From Lysinibacillus mangiferihumi (GTDB lineage Bacteria > Bacillota > Bacilli > Bacillales_A > Planococcaceae), in NCBI RefSeq assembly GCF_003049665.1, contig NZ_PYWM01000006.1, positions 1-64,000 of the forward strand: DNA of 64,000 nucleotides. Reading direction: 5' to 3'. The notes beneath the pieces are model-generated. The model saw only the letters and a program-made list of their open reading frames with translations. It ran no database searches and was not told the origin of the DNA. A program made the position numbers and the translations under genes. Numbering within the stretch: the first letter of the stretch is position 1; each line of letters begins with the position of its first letter. Shown here in pieces: positions 38,787 through 48,683 of this stretch.

Positions 38787-40253
38787 ATGAGTTCGTCTTG
38801 TAATAAAAAAGAAGAAAGCAATCGATTCACCTACAATTTTTCTTCTTTTAAAAAAGTGTCAATTATTGCGGTACTAATGGCTAGTTTCACAATAAGCGCA
38901 GGCTTTACAAAAGAAAATAATCATAAAGAAACACTAAATAAAATATATCATGTATATGTAGAAAATGAATATATGGGTGCTGTATCTGATGACAAAGCTG
39001 TTCAAAAAATAATTGCATCGAAAGAACAGCAAGCAAGTAATCAGTATAAAGACTTATTAATCGATGCTAACTCGGTTGTGAAAATAATACCAGAGCAAGT
39101 GTTTAGTAATGAAACAAAGGATGCAGAAACTTTGGCGAAATTAGAGCAATCATTAGTTGCACAATCACCTGCCTTTGCATTACTAGTAGATAATAAGCCA
39201 ATCACATTTTTAAAAGATGCGAAAGCCTATGAAGAAACAATTCGCTTATTAAAGTTACAATATGTTTCTCAACAAGCGTTAGATGATTTACTTGCTAACC
39301 AACAATCTATAAATGAATTACCAGCTTTACAGTCTGGTGAATCACGCCTGTTAAATATTGCGTTTAAACAAGGTGTTTCAGGTGTAACACAAAAAGTAAA
39401 TCCTAATGCCATTGTATCGCCTGAAGAGGCAGTGAAATACTTAATGACAGGATCCCTTGAGCAAAAGGAATATAAAATTCAATCAGGGGATGTATTAGGA
39501 GCAGTCGCTAAAAAACATAATTTAACAACTGCTGAATTAATTGCCTTAAATCCTGGTCTGACAGTAGATACAGTGTTACAAATAGGACAAGAACTAAATG
39601 TTACGGTTGCAAAACCATTTGTAACCATTGAAGTAAAACAAGAAAAGACCGTTACAGATACAATTCCATTTAAAAAAATAATGAAAGAAGACCCTACAAT
39701 GTACAAAGGGGAGTCCGTTATAAAACAACAAGGCGTTAACGGGAAAAAGGAAACCTCTTACTTAATCACGACTGAAAATGGCACACGCACCTCTAAAGTA
39801 GCTTTAGAAGAAAAAGTGTTACAACAACCAGTGGATCATATTGAAGTAGTAGGGACAAAAGTAATCTCGTCTCGTGGAACGGGTGAGTTTGTTTGGCCAA
39901 CAGTCGGAGGCTATGTATCTAGTGCTATGGGACAACGTTGGGGTGATATCCATCGCGGAATCGACATTGCTCGTCCTAGTAACTACAATATACTAGCTTC
40001 AGATAATGGCGTAGTAGTAGCTGCTGGCGTTTGGGGTACTTATGGTAATCGCATTGTTATTAATCATAAAAACGGCTATACAACGCTTTATGGACACTTA
40101 TCTTCTATAAAGGTTAGCGTTGGGCAGGTTGTTGAAAAAGGTTCTGTTATTGGAATTATGGGCTCTACAGGAAATTCAACAGGTACACATTTACACTTTG
40201 AAGTTGAGAAAAATGGTGAGCTGGTCAATCCTTTATCATATGTAGGTCAGTAA
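38787..40253 (+). CDS. Secreted M23 peptidase with LysM and G5 domains
   Basis: The 488-residue protein has an N-terminal membrane/signal segment (about 30-48), a LysM domain (YKIQSGDVLGAVAKKHNLTTAELIALNPG) that binds peptidoglycan, a G5 domain (about 285-360) and a C-terminal M23 lysostaphin-like domain with HRGIDIA, GHLSSI and HLHFEVE, the zinc-binding and catalytic residues. It is most likely a DD-endopeptidase that cuts cell-wall cross-links. It stands directly before walRK, the regulators of wall hydrolases, so WalR control is plausible; no clear WalR box was found. ATG 38787 follows GGAAGGGG. Confidence 0.92.
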   Translation: MSSSCNKKEESNRFTYNFSSFKKVSIIAVLMASFTISAGFTKENNHKETLNKIYHVYVENEYMGAVSDDKAVQKIIASKEQQASNQYKDLLIDANSVVKIIPEQVFSNETKDAETLAKLEQSLVAQSPAFALLVDNKPITFLKDAKAYEETIRLLKLQYVSQQALDDLLANQQSINELPALQSGESRLLNIAFKQGVSGVTQKVNPNAIVSPEEAVKYLMTGSLEQKEYKIQSGDVLGAVAKKHNLTTAELIALNPGLTVDTVLQIGQELNVTVAKPFVTIEVKQEKTVTDTIPFKKIMKEDPTMYKGESVIKQQGVNGKKETSYLITTENGTRTSKVALEEKVLQQPVDHIEVVGTKVISSRGTGEFVWPTVGGYVSSAMGQRWGDIHRGIDIARPSNYNILASDNGVVVAAGVWGTYGNRIVINHKNGYTTLYGHLSSIKVSVGQVVEKGSVIGIMGSTGNSTGTHLHFEVEKNGELVNPLSYVGQ

Positions 40254-40257
40254 TTGT

Positions 40258-40290
40258 AAAAGGCAGTCCAAATAGTGGGCTGCTTTTTTG
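40258..40290 (+). terminator. terminator after the M23 peptidase gene
   Basis: AAAGGCAGtCC pairs with GGgCTGCTTT (40259-40286) and is followed by a T run. Confidence 0.8.
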
Positions 40291-40455
40291 TATAGTAAGC
40301 ATAAAAAACTAAATTATTTCCCAAGAAATAATTGTCGAAATACGGAAACTGTTCGTGAATAATGCATGGAAGCAAAAAGCATGTTAGAGTTAAGAGTAGT
40401 AACTTTACAAATGCACATTGTTTAGAATAGATGAATAGCGAAAGGGAGAGAATGT

Positions 40456-41169
40456 ATGAGTAAAACAATTTTAGTTGTTGACGATGAGAAACCAATCGCA
40501 GATATTTTACAGTTTAATTTAATTAAAGAAGGCTACAAAGTAATTTGTGCGTATGATGGAGATGAAGCATTAGAAAAGGTTGAGGAAGAGCAGCCAGATT
40601 TAATGCTGTTAGATATAATGTTACCAAAAAGAGATGGTATGGAAGTTTGTAGAGAAATTCGAAAAAAATACGATTTCCCTATTATTATGTTAACCGCTAA
40701 AGGCTCAGAGATTGATAAAGTATTAGGGTTAGAAATGGGCGCGGATGATTACGTAACGAAGCCATTTAGTACTCGTGAGTTAATCGCACGTGTGAAAGCG
40801 AATATGCGTCGCCTTCAAGTAGTAGCTCCTGCAGCAGAGGAAGAAGAGGAAACATCCAATGAGATTGTAGTAGGCTCTCTTGTTATCCAACCTGACGCTT
40901 ATCAGGTGATGAAGCGCGATGAAGCAATTGAATTAACACATCGTGAGTTTGAATTGCTTCATTATTTAGGAAAACATATTGGACAAGTGATGACGCGTGA
41001 GCATCTTTTACAAACTGTATGGGGTTACGATTATTTTGGTGACGTACGTACAGTCGATGTAACGATTCGTCGCCTTCGTGAAAAGATAGAGGATAATCCA
41101 AGTCATCCGGCATGGATTGTCACTAGACGTGGCGTAGGGTATTATTTACGAAATCCTGAACAGGAGTAA
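40456..41169 (+). CDS. walR: Cell-wall response regulator WalR
   Basis: WalR (YycF) is the essential OmpR-type regulator of wall metabolism. The receiver domain has Asp10, the phospho-acceptor Asp53 in LMLLDIMLP and the conserved TAKG and KPFS; the C-terminal winged helix ends with [32 protein letters not shown]. The 237-residue length is standard. It starts walR-walK-walH-walI-walJ, with short gaps or overlaps, behind GAAAGGGAGAG. Confidence 0.98.
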   Translation: MSKTILVVDDEKPIADILQFNLIKEGYKVICAYDGDEALEKVEEEQPDLMLLDIMLPKRDGMEVCREIRKKYDFPIIMLTAKGSEIDKVLGLEMGADDYVTKPFSTRELIARVKANMRRLQVVAPAAEEEEETSNEIVVGSLVIQPDAYQVMKRDEAIELTHREFELLHYLGKHIGQVMTREHLLQTVWGYDYFGDVRTVDVTIRRLREKIEDNPSHPAWIVTRRGVGYYLRNPEQE

Positions 41170-41174
41170 AGGAA

Positions 41175-43040
41175 ATGCAGAAAGTAAGCTTCTTTAAATC
41201 AATTCATGTCAAGCTTGTACTAATTTATATTTTGTTGATTATGTTGGCATTACAAATTATAGGCATCTATTTTGCAAAGCAACTAGAGGAAAATTTGAAA
41301 AGTAATTTTCAAGAGTCTATTTTTCAGCGTGTAGATTTGATGCAATATAGCATTCGTGAAGAAATTTTAAAAGAACGCGATGAAAGTATGCCTTCACTTG
41401 AGGAAAGTTTGAAATCCATTGTAAAAGAATTTTCCACAGGGTTGAAGGATGTTTCGACAGGCGATATTTTAGAAATTCGCGTAATTGATAGTAGACAGCG
41501 TATACTTGCAACTTCAGAAGTAGATAATCAAAATTTAATAGGACAACGTTCGAATACAGACCTTGTCCGTCGAGCGATATCAGCCGAAACACTATTTGAT
41601 CTGATAAAACTGGACAATAAAACAAGAAATCGAGTATGGGTATTAGCAACGCCAATTCGTGATGGCGCTGGACCTGATGATGAAATTATCGGGGTGCTTT
41701 ACATTGAAGCAAATATTGAATCTGTTTTCGAGCAGATGAGTGATATTAACCGTATTTTCCTAGGTGGTACCGCTGTGTCGTTAGTGGTTACTATTTTCTT
41801 AGGCATTTTAGTAGCGCGTACTATTACGCAGCCGATTGCTGATATGCGTAAACAAGCACAAGCCATGGCGAAAGGGAACTTTTCTCGTAAAGTACGAGTC
41901 TATGGAACTGATGAGATTGGCCAACTGGCTACTACATTTAACCACTTAACCAATCGATTGCAAGAGTCTCAATCGACGACAGAGGCTGAACGACGGAAAC
42001 TTCATTCGGTCCTTAGTAATATGACCGATGGTGTAATTGCAACAGACCGTAAAGGACGCATTATTCTTATTAATGATCCAGCCTTAGAGTTATTGCATAT
42101 TTCGAGGGATATCACATTGGGGCGTCCAATCGCTTCGGTGTTAGGCATCGACCAAGAATATAGCTTTGAGGATTTAATCCATATGAATGATGCCGTCAAT
42201 TTGGACTTTAGTACGGCAGAGGCACCCTATATTTTACGTGCCAATTTCTCGGTAATTCAAAAAGAAACAGGGTTTATTAATGGGTTAATTACTGTACTTC
42301 ATGATATTACGGAACAGGAAAAGATTGAGATGGAGCGTAGAGAGTTTGTATCGAATGTCTCACACGAACTTCGTACACCATTAACAACGATGCGTAGTTA
42401 CCTTGAAGCATTAATTGATGGGGCTTGGAAAGACGAAAATATAGCACCTACATTTTTAAATGTTACGCAAACAGAGACAGAGCGAATGATTCGTTTAGTG
42501 AATGATTTACTACAATTATCACGAATGGATAGTAGTAATTACAAATTGAACACAGATATTGTGTTATTTAATTCATTCTTTAATCGGATTATCGATCGCT
42601 TTGAAATGTCTAAATCAGAAAATGTAACATTTGAACGATTACTTCCAGAGACATCCTATTACGTTGAAATTGATACGGATAAGGTGACGCAAGTAATTGA
42701 TAATGTGATCTCAAATGCAATAAAATATTCTCCAGATGGGGGTAGTGTACGTTTTGGTTTTACCATCCAAGGAGATACGTTGAAGGTCATGATTTCGGAT
42801 GATGGCATGGGTATTCCAAAAGAAAATGTAGGACGTATTTTTGATCGTTTTTATCGCGTGGATCGCGCCCGCGCACGCTCTATGGGCGGAACAGGTCTAG
42901 GGCTAGCGATTGCGCGAGAAATGATTGAAGCACATGGTGGGAAGATTTGGGCTGAAAGTGAAGAGGGATATGGGACAACCGTTTTCTTCACATTACCATT
43001 TGAATTAGATGATTTTGACGAGGCAGGTGAGTGGGAATGA
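41175..43040 (+). CDS. walK: Cell-wall sensor histidine kinase WalK
   Basis: WalK (YycG) phosphorylates WalR. The 621-residue protein has a membrane segment at about 12-31, an outside PAS-like domain, a second segment at about 193-213, HAMP (ARTITQPIADMRKQAQAMAKG), a cytoplasmic PAS domain, the phospho-acceptor helix FVSNVSHELRTPLTTMRSY and a HATPase with NVISNAIKYSPDGG, DDGMGIP and GGTGLGLAIAREM. It lies five bases after walR and slightly overlaps the walH frame. Confidence 0.98.
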   Translation: MQKVSFFKSIHVKLVLIYILLIMLALQIIGIYFAKQLEENLKSNFQESIFQRVDLMQYSIREEILKERDESMPSLEESLKSIVKEFSTGLKDVSTGDILEIRVIDSRQRILATSEVDNQNLIGQRSNTDLVRRAISAETLFDLIKLDNKTRNRVWVLATPIRDGAGPDDEIIGVLYIEANIESVFEQMSDINRIFLGGTAVSLVVTIFLGILVARTITQPIADMRKQAQAMAKGNFSRKVRVYGTDEIGQLATTFNHLTNRLQESQSTTEAERRKLHSVLSNMTDGVIATDRKGRIILINDPALELLHISRDITLGRPIASVLGIDQEYSFEDLIHMNDAVNLDFSTAEAPYILRANFSVIQKETGFINGLITVLHDITEQEKIEMERREFVSNVSHELRTPLTTMRSYLEALIDGAWKDENIAPTFLNVTQTETERMIRLVNDLLQLSRMDSSNYKLNTDIVLFNSFFNRIIDRFEMSKSENVTFERLLPETSYYVEIDTDKVTQVIDNVISNAIKYSPDGGSVRFGFTIQGDTLKVMISDDGMGIPKENVGRIFDRFYRVDRARARSMGGTGLGLAIAREMIEAHGGKIWAESEEGYGTTVFFTLPFELDDFDEAGEWE

Positions 43041-44353
43041 AATATATAGAACCGGTAAAATCCATTGTTTTATTTCTACTCGTTATGCTGAGTGTTGTGC
43101 TAACCTTTATTATTTGGACATATACGCCTGATTACAATGTAATAGAGCAAACAGAAGGTAAGGAAATTTTAATTGGTACACAAAAGAAAATAGAAGATGT
43201 TATTAAGCCGTATAAAGCTATTTATAGCAGTGACGAAGAATTAACAGGTACTGTATCAAACGGCGCCATGAAAGATATTATGAATATCTTTCATGGCTGG
43301 AACATCCTAGACCTAGTTCGAGTGAACAATAATATTTCACCAGCAAATGTTAACGAGATGATACGTGCTAATAACCGTATGACTGTATTTTTTGCCGGGG
43401 AAATTCCATTTTCAGAGCTAGGTACAATTTTTAACTTTGGTGAAAAAGAGTTACCAGAGACAACGTTTAATCGCATTATAATCGATTGGACAAATTACGC
43501 TAACAAAGAAGTACAAATATATTTCATTAGTAGCTCTAACAAATCACTATTACGCTCACATGCAAGTATTACAAATGCCAATCAATTTGCAAAAGATATT
43601 ATTGAACCATCCAAACTGCATAGTGCGTATAAAGAAGTAGAACGAGATGGCTATACGTCGCTTTACGTGCCAAATGATACAATTGAATCCGTAAAATATA
43701 CGTATTATATGAATGAACTTTCACCTGAATTATTTAAAAATGTCTTATTTTCAGAGCCAAACGTCGTACAGCGTAATGTAGACAGTGCGACATTTGAAAA
43801 ATATACAGATGGCTTGTCTCTTATGACTGTGGATACAAGGTTTAAATCATTGACTTATGTCTATCCAGCGGCAGAAAGTAGCGAACGAGTTGAACCATCG
43901 AAGCTCTTCCGGGATAGCTTTGAATTTATCAATGAGCATGGAGGCTTTACAACAGATTACCGCTATGTATCAAGCAATCCAAGTAAAAATCAAATCGAGT
44001 ACCAGCTGTTTTTACAAGGGTTCCCCGTCTATAGTGATCAAGCAAGTACGCGTATCAAAACGGTATGGGGAGATAATCGCATTTTCCGCTATAATCGTCC
44101 ATACTTCTCTTTAGACATATCGGAAAAAGAGATTAAAGAACTGCCATCTGGTACAGAAATCGTTGAAAAAATTCATAAACTTAATAATATTGTATTATCA
44201 GATATCGATGAAATTGCTGTTGGGTATTATTTAACACAAGATGAAAATCTAAGATTATTTACATTAGAACCAAGCTGGTTTGTTATTCGCAACGGTTCAT
44301 GGGTTTTACTGACACCTGAAATGCTTGGGGGTGTAAAAAATGGATTGGAATAG
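43037..44353 (+). CDS. walH: WalRK regulatory membrane protein WalH (YycH)
   Basis: The 438-residue protein has a single N-terminal membrane segment (EPVKSIVLFLLVMLSVVLTFIIW) and a large outside domain, as expected of YycH, which with YycI contacts WalK and tunes its activity. The ATG at 43037 lies 7 bases behind AGGTGAGTGG and overlaps walK by four bases; a GTG two codons upstream was not used. The middle region NLSFTKSE-free sequence is poorly conserved, so identification rests mostly on position and topology. Confidence 0.92.
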   Translation: MKYIEPVKSIVLFLLVMLSVVLTFIIWTYTPDYNVIEQTEGKEILIGTQKKIEDVIKPYKAIYSSDEELTGTVSNGAMKDIMNIFHGWNILDLVRVNNNISPANVNEMIRANNRMTVFFAGEIPFSELGTIFNFGEKELPETTFNRIIIDWTNYANKEVQIYFISSSNKSLLRSHASITNANQFAKDIIEPSKLHSAYKEVERDGYTSLYVPNDTIESVKYTYYMNELSPELFKNVLFSEPNVVQRNVDSATFEKYTDGLSLMTVDTRFKSLTYVYPAAESSERVEPSKLFRDSFEFINEHGGFTTDYRYVSSNPSKNQIEYQLFLQGFPVYSDQASTRIKTVWGDNRIFRYNRPYFSLDISEKEIKELPSGTEIVEKIHKLNNIVLSDIDEIAVGYYLTQDENLRLFTLEPSWFVIRNGSWVLLTPEMLGGVKNGLE

Positions 44354-45173
44354 AACAAAATCCATTTTTATAGTCGTCTTTTTAATATTAAATATTTTCT
44401 TATATTCATTGTATGTCAATCGTTACAATGAGGCGCAAAGTGTTGAAGTACCAGGTGAGAAAACGTTAGATGCCCGATTGAAAGAGGATAATATTACGTA
44501 TGGTGTACTGCCTAATAACGTGGAATCAGCTACCCTTATTTCTGGTAAAGTCCACACTTTTACGGCTGCTGATTTTACCAATCCTAATCATCGCGTAAAT
44601 AGCTTAGATGCAAAATTAGAAGTCAAAGAGGCGCATGTCATTTTCGTAAATCCAGTGAAGTTGCGAAATGTTAATGATGATGCCAGTTTCACAGAATTTG
44701 TGCAGGCAAATATTAAAGAAGGCAGTTCCTATGGATTATGGAAGGTTAATCGTGAAGAGCGTGTAGCTATTTTCTTTCAAAAAGCAAATAATCGAATGCT
44801 CTATTACAATAAGAGTGGTCTGTTAAAAATACAGTGGAATGCGGACAATGAAGTAACAATGTATGAGCAAACGTTGCTAGACAATATTGAGGAAGTGGGG
44901 CAACAACAAAGTGTGCTTCCGCCGATTCAAGTTGTGCAGGCATTATACGCAAAAGGGCTTTTAAAGCCAGATTCACATGTTGACAAGATGCAGCTAGGCT
45001 ATTCCACACTTGTCTATTTAACGAAAAAACAAGTATTATTGCCAACATGGGAAGTACGAGTAAAATTAGCAGACGGTGAAACGGAAGAGTATTTTGTTGA
45101 TGCTGTGGCAGGTAAGATTATTGAAATTCAAGAGGACAAGCAAGAGGTTGAAGAAGAAGAGTGGGGAGTTTAA
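44340..45173 (+). CDS. walI: WalRK regulatory membrane protein WalI (YycI)
   Basis: The 277-residue protein begins [22 protein letters not shown], the typical YycI start with one membrane segment, followed by an outside domain with YycH-like folds. It forms a complex with WalH and WalK. Its start overlaps walH by 14 bases, so the genes are translationally linked. The very acidic tail ([13 protein letters not shown]) is common in Bacillales homologues. Confidence 0.94.
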   Translation: MDWNRTKSIFIVVFLILNIFLYSLYVNRYNEAQSVEVPGEKTLDARLKEDNITYGVLPNNVESATLISGKVHTFTAADFTNPNHRVNSLDAKLEVKEAHVIFVNPVKLRNVNDDASFTEFVQANIKEGSSYGLWKVNREERVAIFFQKANNRMLYYNKSGLLKIQWNADNEVTMYEQTLLDNIEEVGQQQSVLPPIQVVQALYAKGLLKPDSHVDKMQLGYSTLVYLTKKQVLLPTWEVRVKLADGETEEYFVDAVAGKIIEIQEDKQEVEEEEWGV

Positions 45174-45175
45174 AG

Positions 45176-45964
45176 ATGCGATTTAGTGTTTTAGCAAGTG
45201 GTAGTACAGGCAATTCGATTTATGTAGAGAACGATAATCATGCATTTATTGTCGATGCTGGCTTAAGTGGCAAAAAGATGGAGCAGCTCTTCACAAAAAT
45301 CGATCGCAATATGAAACAGCTAAGTGGCATTTTAGTTACACATGAGCACAGTGATCATATTAAAGGAATTGGCGTATTGGCTCGTAAATACAATGTACCG
45401 GTATATGCAAATGCTAAAACGTGGCAAGCGATGGATGGACTCGTTGGAGATATTCCGCTAGAGCAACGTTTTGAGTTTGAAATGGAGACGGTGAAGCATT
45501 TTGGCTCTTTAGCTATAGAATCCTTTGCTGTTTCACACGATGCAGTAGATCCGATGTTTTATTCATTTCATGAAAATGGTCGTAAACTCGTGGTAATTAC
45601 CGATACAGGCTATGTTAGTGATCGTATGAAGGGCATTATTCGTGGGGCAGATTCCTTCGTGTTTGAAAGTAATCATGATGTCAATATGCTACAAATGGGT
45701 CGCTATCCGTGGTCTATAAAACGTCGTATTTTGAGTGATGTAGGACACGTATCGAACGAAGATGCTGCTATTGCAATGAGCGAGGTAGTATTTGAAAAGC
45801 CAACGAATATTTATTTAGCCCATTTAAGTAAAGATAATAATATGAAAGAGCTTGCGCGTATGAGTGTGACACAAACGTTGCAATCTTGCGGGATTATCGC
45901 AGGTGAGTATGTTCATTTAGTAGATACGGATGCAGAAGAGCCAACAAAGCTAGTAACGGTTTAA
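45176..45964 (+). CDS. walJ: Metallo-beta-lactamase fold hydrolase WalJ (YycJ)
   Basis: The 262-residue protein has the metal-binding motif THEHSDH (His56, His58, Asp60, His61) and later D and H ligands ([15 protein letters not shown]). YycJ-type proteins are 5'-3' nucleases linked to DNA repair or replication-wall coordination. The ATG at 45176 lies 8 bases after GGGGAG; the upstream in-frame codons overlap walI. It is the last gene of the wal operon and is followed by a terminator. Confidence 0.95.
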   Translation: MRFSVLASGSTGNSIYVENDNHAFIVDAGLSGKKMEQLFTKIDRNMKQLSGILVTHEHSDHIKGIGVLARKYNVPVYANAKTWQAMDGLVGDIPLEQRFEFEMETVKHFGSLAIESFAVSHDAVDPMFYSFHENGRKLVVITDTGYVSDRMKGIIRGADSFVFESNHDVNMLQMGRYPWSIKRRILSDVGHVSNEDAAIAMSEVVFEKPTNIYLAHLSKDNNMKELARMSVTQTLQSCGIIAGEYVHLVDTDAEEPTKLVTV

Positions 45965-46001
45965 GAATAAATCAGGTTCAAGCGTTCATATAAAAAAGAA
46001 A

Positions 46002-46050
46002 AGCTGTTCAATGACATTTTATAGTTAATGCATTGAACAGCTATTTTTTA
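46002..46050 (+). terminator. wal operon terminator
   Basis: A 12-bp perfect stem, AGCTGTTCAATG (46002-46013) with CATTGAACAGCT (46031-46042), is followed by ATTTTTTA. Confidence 0.93.
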
Positions 46051-46146
46051 TGTCCATTTTATTTATTTTTCATGTAATTTTAATGTTTGAATCGTATGAT
46101 AAAGGCAAGAATTAATAGATAGAAGTTGTACGAAAGGATGAGGAAC

Positions 46147-47445
46147 ATGAGTTATTTAAATGATGATGACAAAAACAGTGATTTTCTAAATAATGATGAA
46201 ATCCAAAAATCCCCTCTACAGGAGAGATTGGAACGTGAGGAAAAAGAAATGCAAGCGAAGCGTTCTAAAAAGAAAGACAGCGGCGGAGGAAAAGGTGGCT
46301 ATTTCTTTAGTGGTCTAATAGGGGTTATTATTGGTGCATTACTTGTGTGGCTAATGCTTCCTGGGCTTGTCAATCAAATGCCGGGGACAACAACAAGTAG
46401 TTCCGGTAAAAATGACACAACCATCAATCAGGTTGCAACAGAAGTGACGACAGATGTTACAGGTGCTGTTGAGAAAGTATCAGGCGCTGTAGTAGGAATC
46501 ACCAATATTCAAGAAGTAACAAGTGGGGATTTTTGGAACCAGCCAACAACAACAGAAAAGGAAATTGGAAGCGGCTCAGGTGTTATTTATAAAGTTAGTG
46601 GTGATAAAGCCTTTATCGTTACAAATAATCACGTAATTGAAGGGGCAAAACAGTTAGAAGTAACAATGCAAGATGGCTCAAAAGAAGTGGCGCAATTAGT
46701 CGGTAGCGACGTTTGGACAGACTTAGCCGTTATTTCAATCAGTGCGAAAGATGTTAAAACAGTTGCAACATTTGGTAATTCAGATGTACTAAAACAAGGT
46801 GAAACAGTGATTGCGATTGGGAATCCACTAGGTCTAGATTTTTATGGCTCTGTGACAACAGGTGTCGTGTCAGGTAAAGACCGTTCAGTACCAGTCGATT
46901 TAAATGGTGACAAGGTTGCAGATTGGCAACAAGAAGTGTTACAAACAGACGCAGCCATTAACCGTGGTAATAGTGGTGGTGCACTAGTAAACTTAGCTGG
47001 TGAATTAGTTGGTATTAACTCCATGAAAATTGCTGAGTCATCAGTTGAAGGTTTAGGATTCTCCATTCCAATCAATTCAGCGATTCCAATTATTCAGGAA
47101 TTAGAGAAAAATGGTGAAATGAAACGTCCAACGATGGGGATTTCATTAGTGGATTTAACTGAGGTACCAGCGTACTATCAACAACAAACATTAAATTTAC
47201 CAAAAGACGTAACAACAGGTGTTGTCATTACAGATGTTGTAGCTAACTCACCAGCTTCAAAAGCAGGTGTAAAACAATATGATGTAATTGTTGAAATGGA
47301 CGGTAAAAAAATCGAAACTTCGATTGATTTACGTAAGCACTTGTACAACGACAAAAAAATTGGTGATACATTAACAATGAAAGTATACCGCGAAGGTAAG
47401 TTAGTGGAATTAACATTAACATTAACAAATAGCGATTCATTGTAA
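46147..47445 (+). CDS. HtrA-type membrane serine protease
   Basis: The 432-residue protein has an acidic cytoplasmic N-terminus, one membrane segment (YFFSGLIGVIIGALLVWLML), a trypsin-like domain with the triad His in TNNHVIEG, Asp in WTDLAVI and Ser in NRGNSGGAL, and a C-terminal PDZ domain (ASKAGVKQYDVIVEMDGKKIE). This is the DegP/HtrA plan and the locus matches B. subtilis htrC/yyxA. It degrades or refolds damaged outside proteins. The ATG at 46147 follows AAAGGATGAGG; the frame is open seven codons further. Confidence 0.95.
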   Translation: MSYLNDDDKNSDFLNNDEIQKSPLQERLEREEKEMQAKRSKKKDSGGGKGGYFFSGLIGVIIGALLVWLMLPGLVNQMPGTTTSSSGKNDTTINQVATEVTTDVTGAVEKVSGAVVGITNIQEVTSGDFWNQPTTTEKEIGSGSGVIYKVSGDKAFIVTNNHVIEGAKQLEVTMQDGSKEVAQLVGSDVWTDLAVISISAKDVKTVATFGNSDVLKQGETVIAIGNPLGLDFYGSVTTGVVSGKDRSVPVDLNGDKVADWQQEVLQTDAAINRGNSGGALVNLAGELVGINSMKIAESSVEGLGFSIPINSAIPIIQELEKNGEMKRPTMGISLVDLTEVPAYYQQQTLNLPKDVTTGVVITDVVANSPASKAGVKQYDVIVEMDGKKIETSIDLRKHLYNDKKIGDTLTMKVYREGKLVELTLTLTNSDSL

Positions 47446-47451
47446 TAAGCT

Positions 47452-47490
47452 AATCGGTGGTAGATGTAAAATCTACTACCGATTTTTTAT
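47452..47490 (+). terminator. htrA terminator
   Basis: A 14-bp stem (AATCGGTGGTAGAT at 47452-47465 with ATCTACTACCGATT at 47471-47484) has a 5-base loop and a T run. Confidence 0.95.
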
Positions 47491-47514
47491 TTAAAGAGAT
47501 TTTTTATTTAAAGA
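47481..47514. repeat. 17-bp tandem duplication at the htrA terminator
   Basis: GATTTTTTATTTAAAGA occurs twice in a row (47481-47497 and 47498-47514), duplicating the T tract of the terminator. Confidence 0.9.
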
Positions 47515-47546
47515 ATAATTTTACCAAGGGAATTTACAATTATAGA

Positions 47547-47962
47547 TGTGGATAACTAGAAATTTGTGAATAATTACTTTACACAGCAATTAGCGAGAGA
47601 AAGCCTTTCTTTCCTACTTGCTATTCCTTTGTTACAATAGATTGTGGATAACATAGACCGAATTGTGAATAAGTTTGTGGAAATTTCGGAAAATAAGGAG
47701 ACATGTAAAAATGGAAAAATTCAGTTGCGAAAAGCATATAGATCACGCTTTAGACATGTTTGTTGCGGAGCAAAAAGTATTCCCAATTATGGATAAAGTA
47801 GAAAAGGGAAAAAAGTTATCCACAAAATGTAGTTACTGCGAACAGCCAGCAGAATATATTGTATCAAGTAAATAACTTTACACAATATATAGGAAACGGT
47901 TGTGGATATGTTGATAACTTTTGTGGATAATTTGTTTGTAAATGAAATGTAAAGGTGGATAA
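47547..47962. promoter_or_regulatory. DnaA-box cluster around the CxxH/CxxC gene and rlmH start
   Basis: Perfect boxes: TGTGGATAA at 47547-47555, 47643-47651 and 47922-47930, and TTATCCACA at 47816-47824. One-mismatch boxes: TGTGAATAA at 47565-47573 and 47664-47672, TGTGGATAT at 47901-47909 and GGTGGATAA at 47954-47962. Most are in the same orientation. B. subtilis has a DnaA-binding cluster at yydA, the rlmH homologue, so the place is conserved. The box at 47954 overlaps the rlmH ribosome binding site. Confidence 0.85.
47711..47875 (+). CDS. CxxH/CxxC small protein
   Basis: A 54-residue protein, MEKFSCEKHIDHALDMFV then a linker and CSYCEQPAEYIVSSK. The CxxH near the N-terminus (CEKH) and CxxC near the C-terminus (CSYC) define a small Bacillales family found beside rlmH, presumably zinc-binding. 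The ATG at 47711 is preceded by AAGGAG (10 bases); an upstream TTG in the same frame has no ribosome binding site. The gene itself contains and is flanked by DnaA boxes. Function unknown. Confidence 0.92.
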   Translation: MEKFSCEKHIDHALDMFVAEQKVFPIMDKVEKGKKLSTKCSYCEQPAEYIVSSK

Positions 47963-47965
47963 CGT

Positions 47966-48445
47966 GTGAATATAACAATTGTATCAGTCGGAAAACTAAA
48001 AGAAAAGTACTTAAAAATGGGGATCGACGAATACGTAAAACGCCTTGGTGGCTATGCAAAAATGGAGTTAACGGAAGTGCCTGATGAAAAAGCACCGGAG
48101 CAATTAAGCGAGGCAGAAATGGAAATTGTAAAGAAAAAAGAAGGCGAACGGATCCTTGCAAAACTAAGCCCAGATACATACGTAATCGCCCTTGCCATTA
48201 ACGGCAAAATGAAAACATCTGAAGAAATGGCAGCCGATATCGAGTCCTTAATGACGTATGGAAAAAGTAAAATTGCCTTCGTCATAGGCGGTTCACTCGG
48301 CCTACACGACGACGTCCTCAAACGTGCCGACGAAAAACAATCATTTGGCAAGATGACATTACCACATCAGCTAATGAAGCTAGTCTTGATTGAGCAAATT
48401 TACCGAAGCTTTCGCATTATTAAGGGAGAGCCTTATCACAAGTAA
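47966..48445 (+). CDS. rlmH: 23S rRNA (pseudouridine1915-N3)-methyltransferase RlmH
   Basis: RlmH is a SPOUT-fold enzyme that methylates pseudouridine 1915 in helix 69 of 23S rRNA. The 159-residue length is exact. The knot with the SAM site is [19 protein letters not shown], and the C-terminal [19 protein letters not shown] is invariant in the family. The GTG start at 47966 follows AAAGGTGG. It is the last gene of the conserved origin-region block; accessory DNA follows. Confidence 0.98.
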   Translation: MNITIVSVGKLKEKYLKMGIDEYVKRLGGYAKMELTEVPDEKAPEQLSEAEMEIVKKKEGERILAKLSPDTYVIALAINGKMKTSEEMAADIESLMTYGKSKIAFVIGGSLGLHDDVLKRADEKQSFGKMTLPHQLMKLVLIEQIYRSFRIIKGEPYHK

Positions 48446-48576
48446 GTGAGGTTTTTGAATGAACCACATAGAATTGTTGATTTCTCAGCGTTCAAATGTA
48501 CTGATGTATTTTTACGTTCTATTCCATTCTAAAACTTCAATTATTTGATTCCCTTGTTGTTTTTGCGAATCCGGCT

Positions 48577-48683
48577 TTAAGACTTTGGAGCATCTTTTTT
48601 TTCAGCAGGTACATCGCTCTCTTTTTTATACAATGTAAAATTCTTTGTGGACTCCAGTGCAAGGGCAATAATACTATAAACGT
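48577..48683 (-). pseudogene. C-terminal coding scrap on the minus strand
   Basis: Reading leftwards, an open stretch encodes YSIIALALESTKNFTLYK and ends KKDAPKS before TAA at 48577-48579. Its composition looks like real protein, but the frame has no start because it runs directly into the inverted repeat at 48684-48729. It is probably the tail of a deleted gene. The family is not recognised. The rest of the 394-base gap between rlmH and the AAA gene shows nothing else. Confidence 0.4.

Noticed and set aside
47675..47710. Upstream TTG start for the CxxH/CxxC gene
   Set aside because: It has no ribosome binding site, and the AAGGAG that serves the ATG at 47711 would lie inside the coding part.
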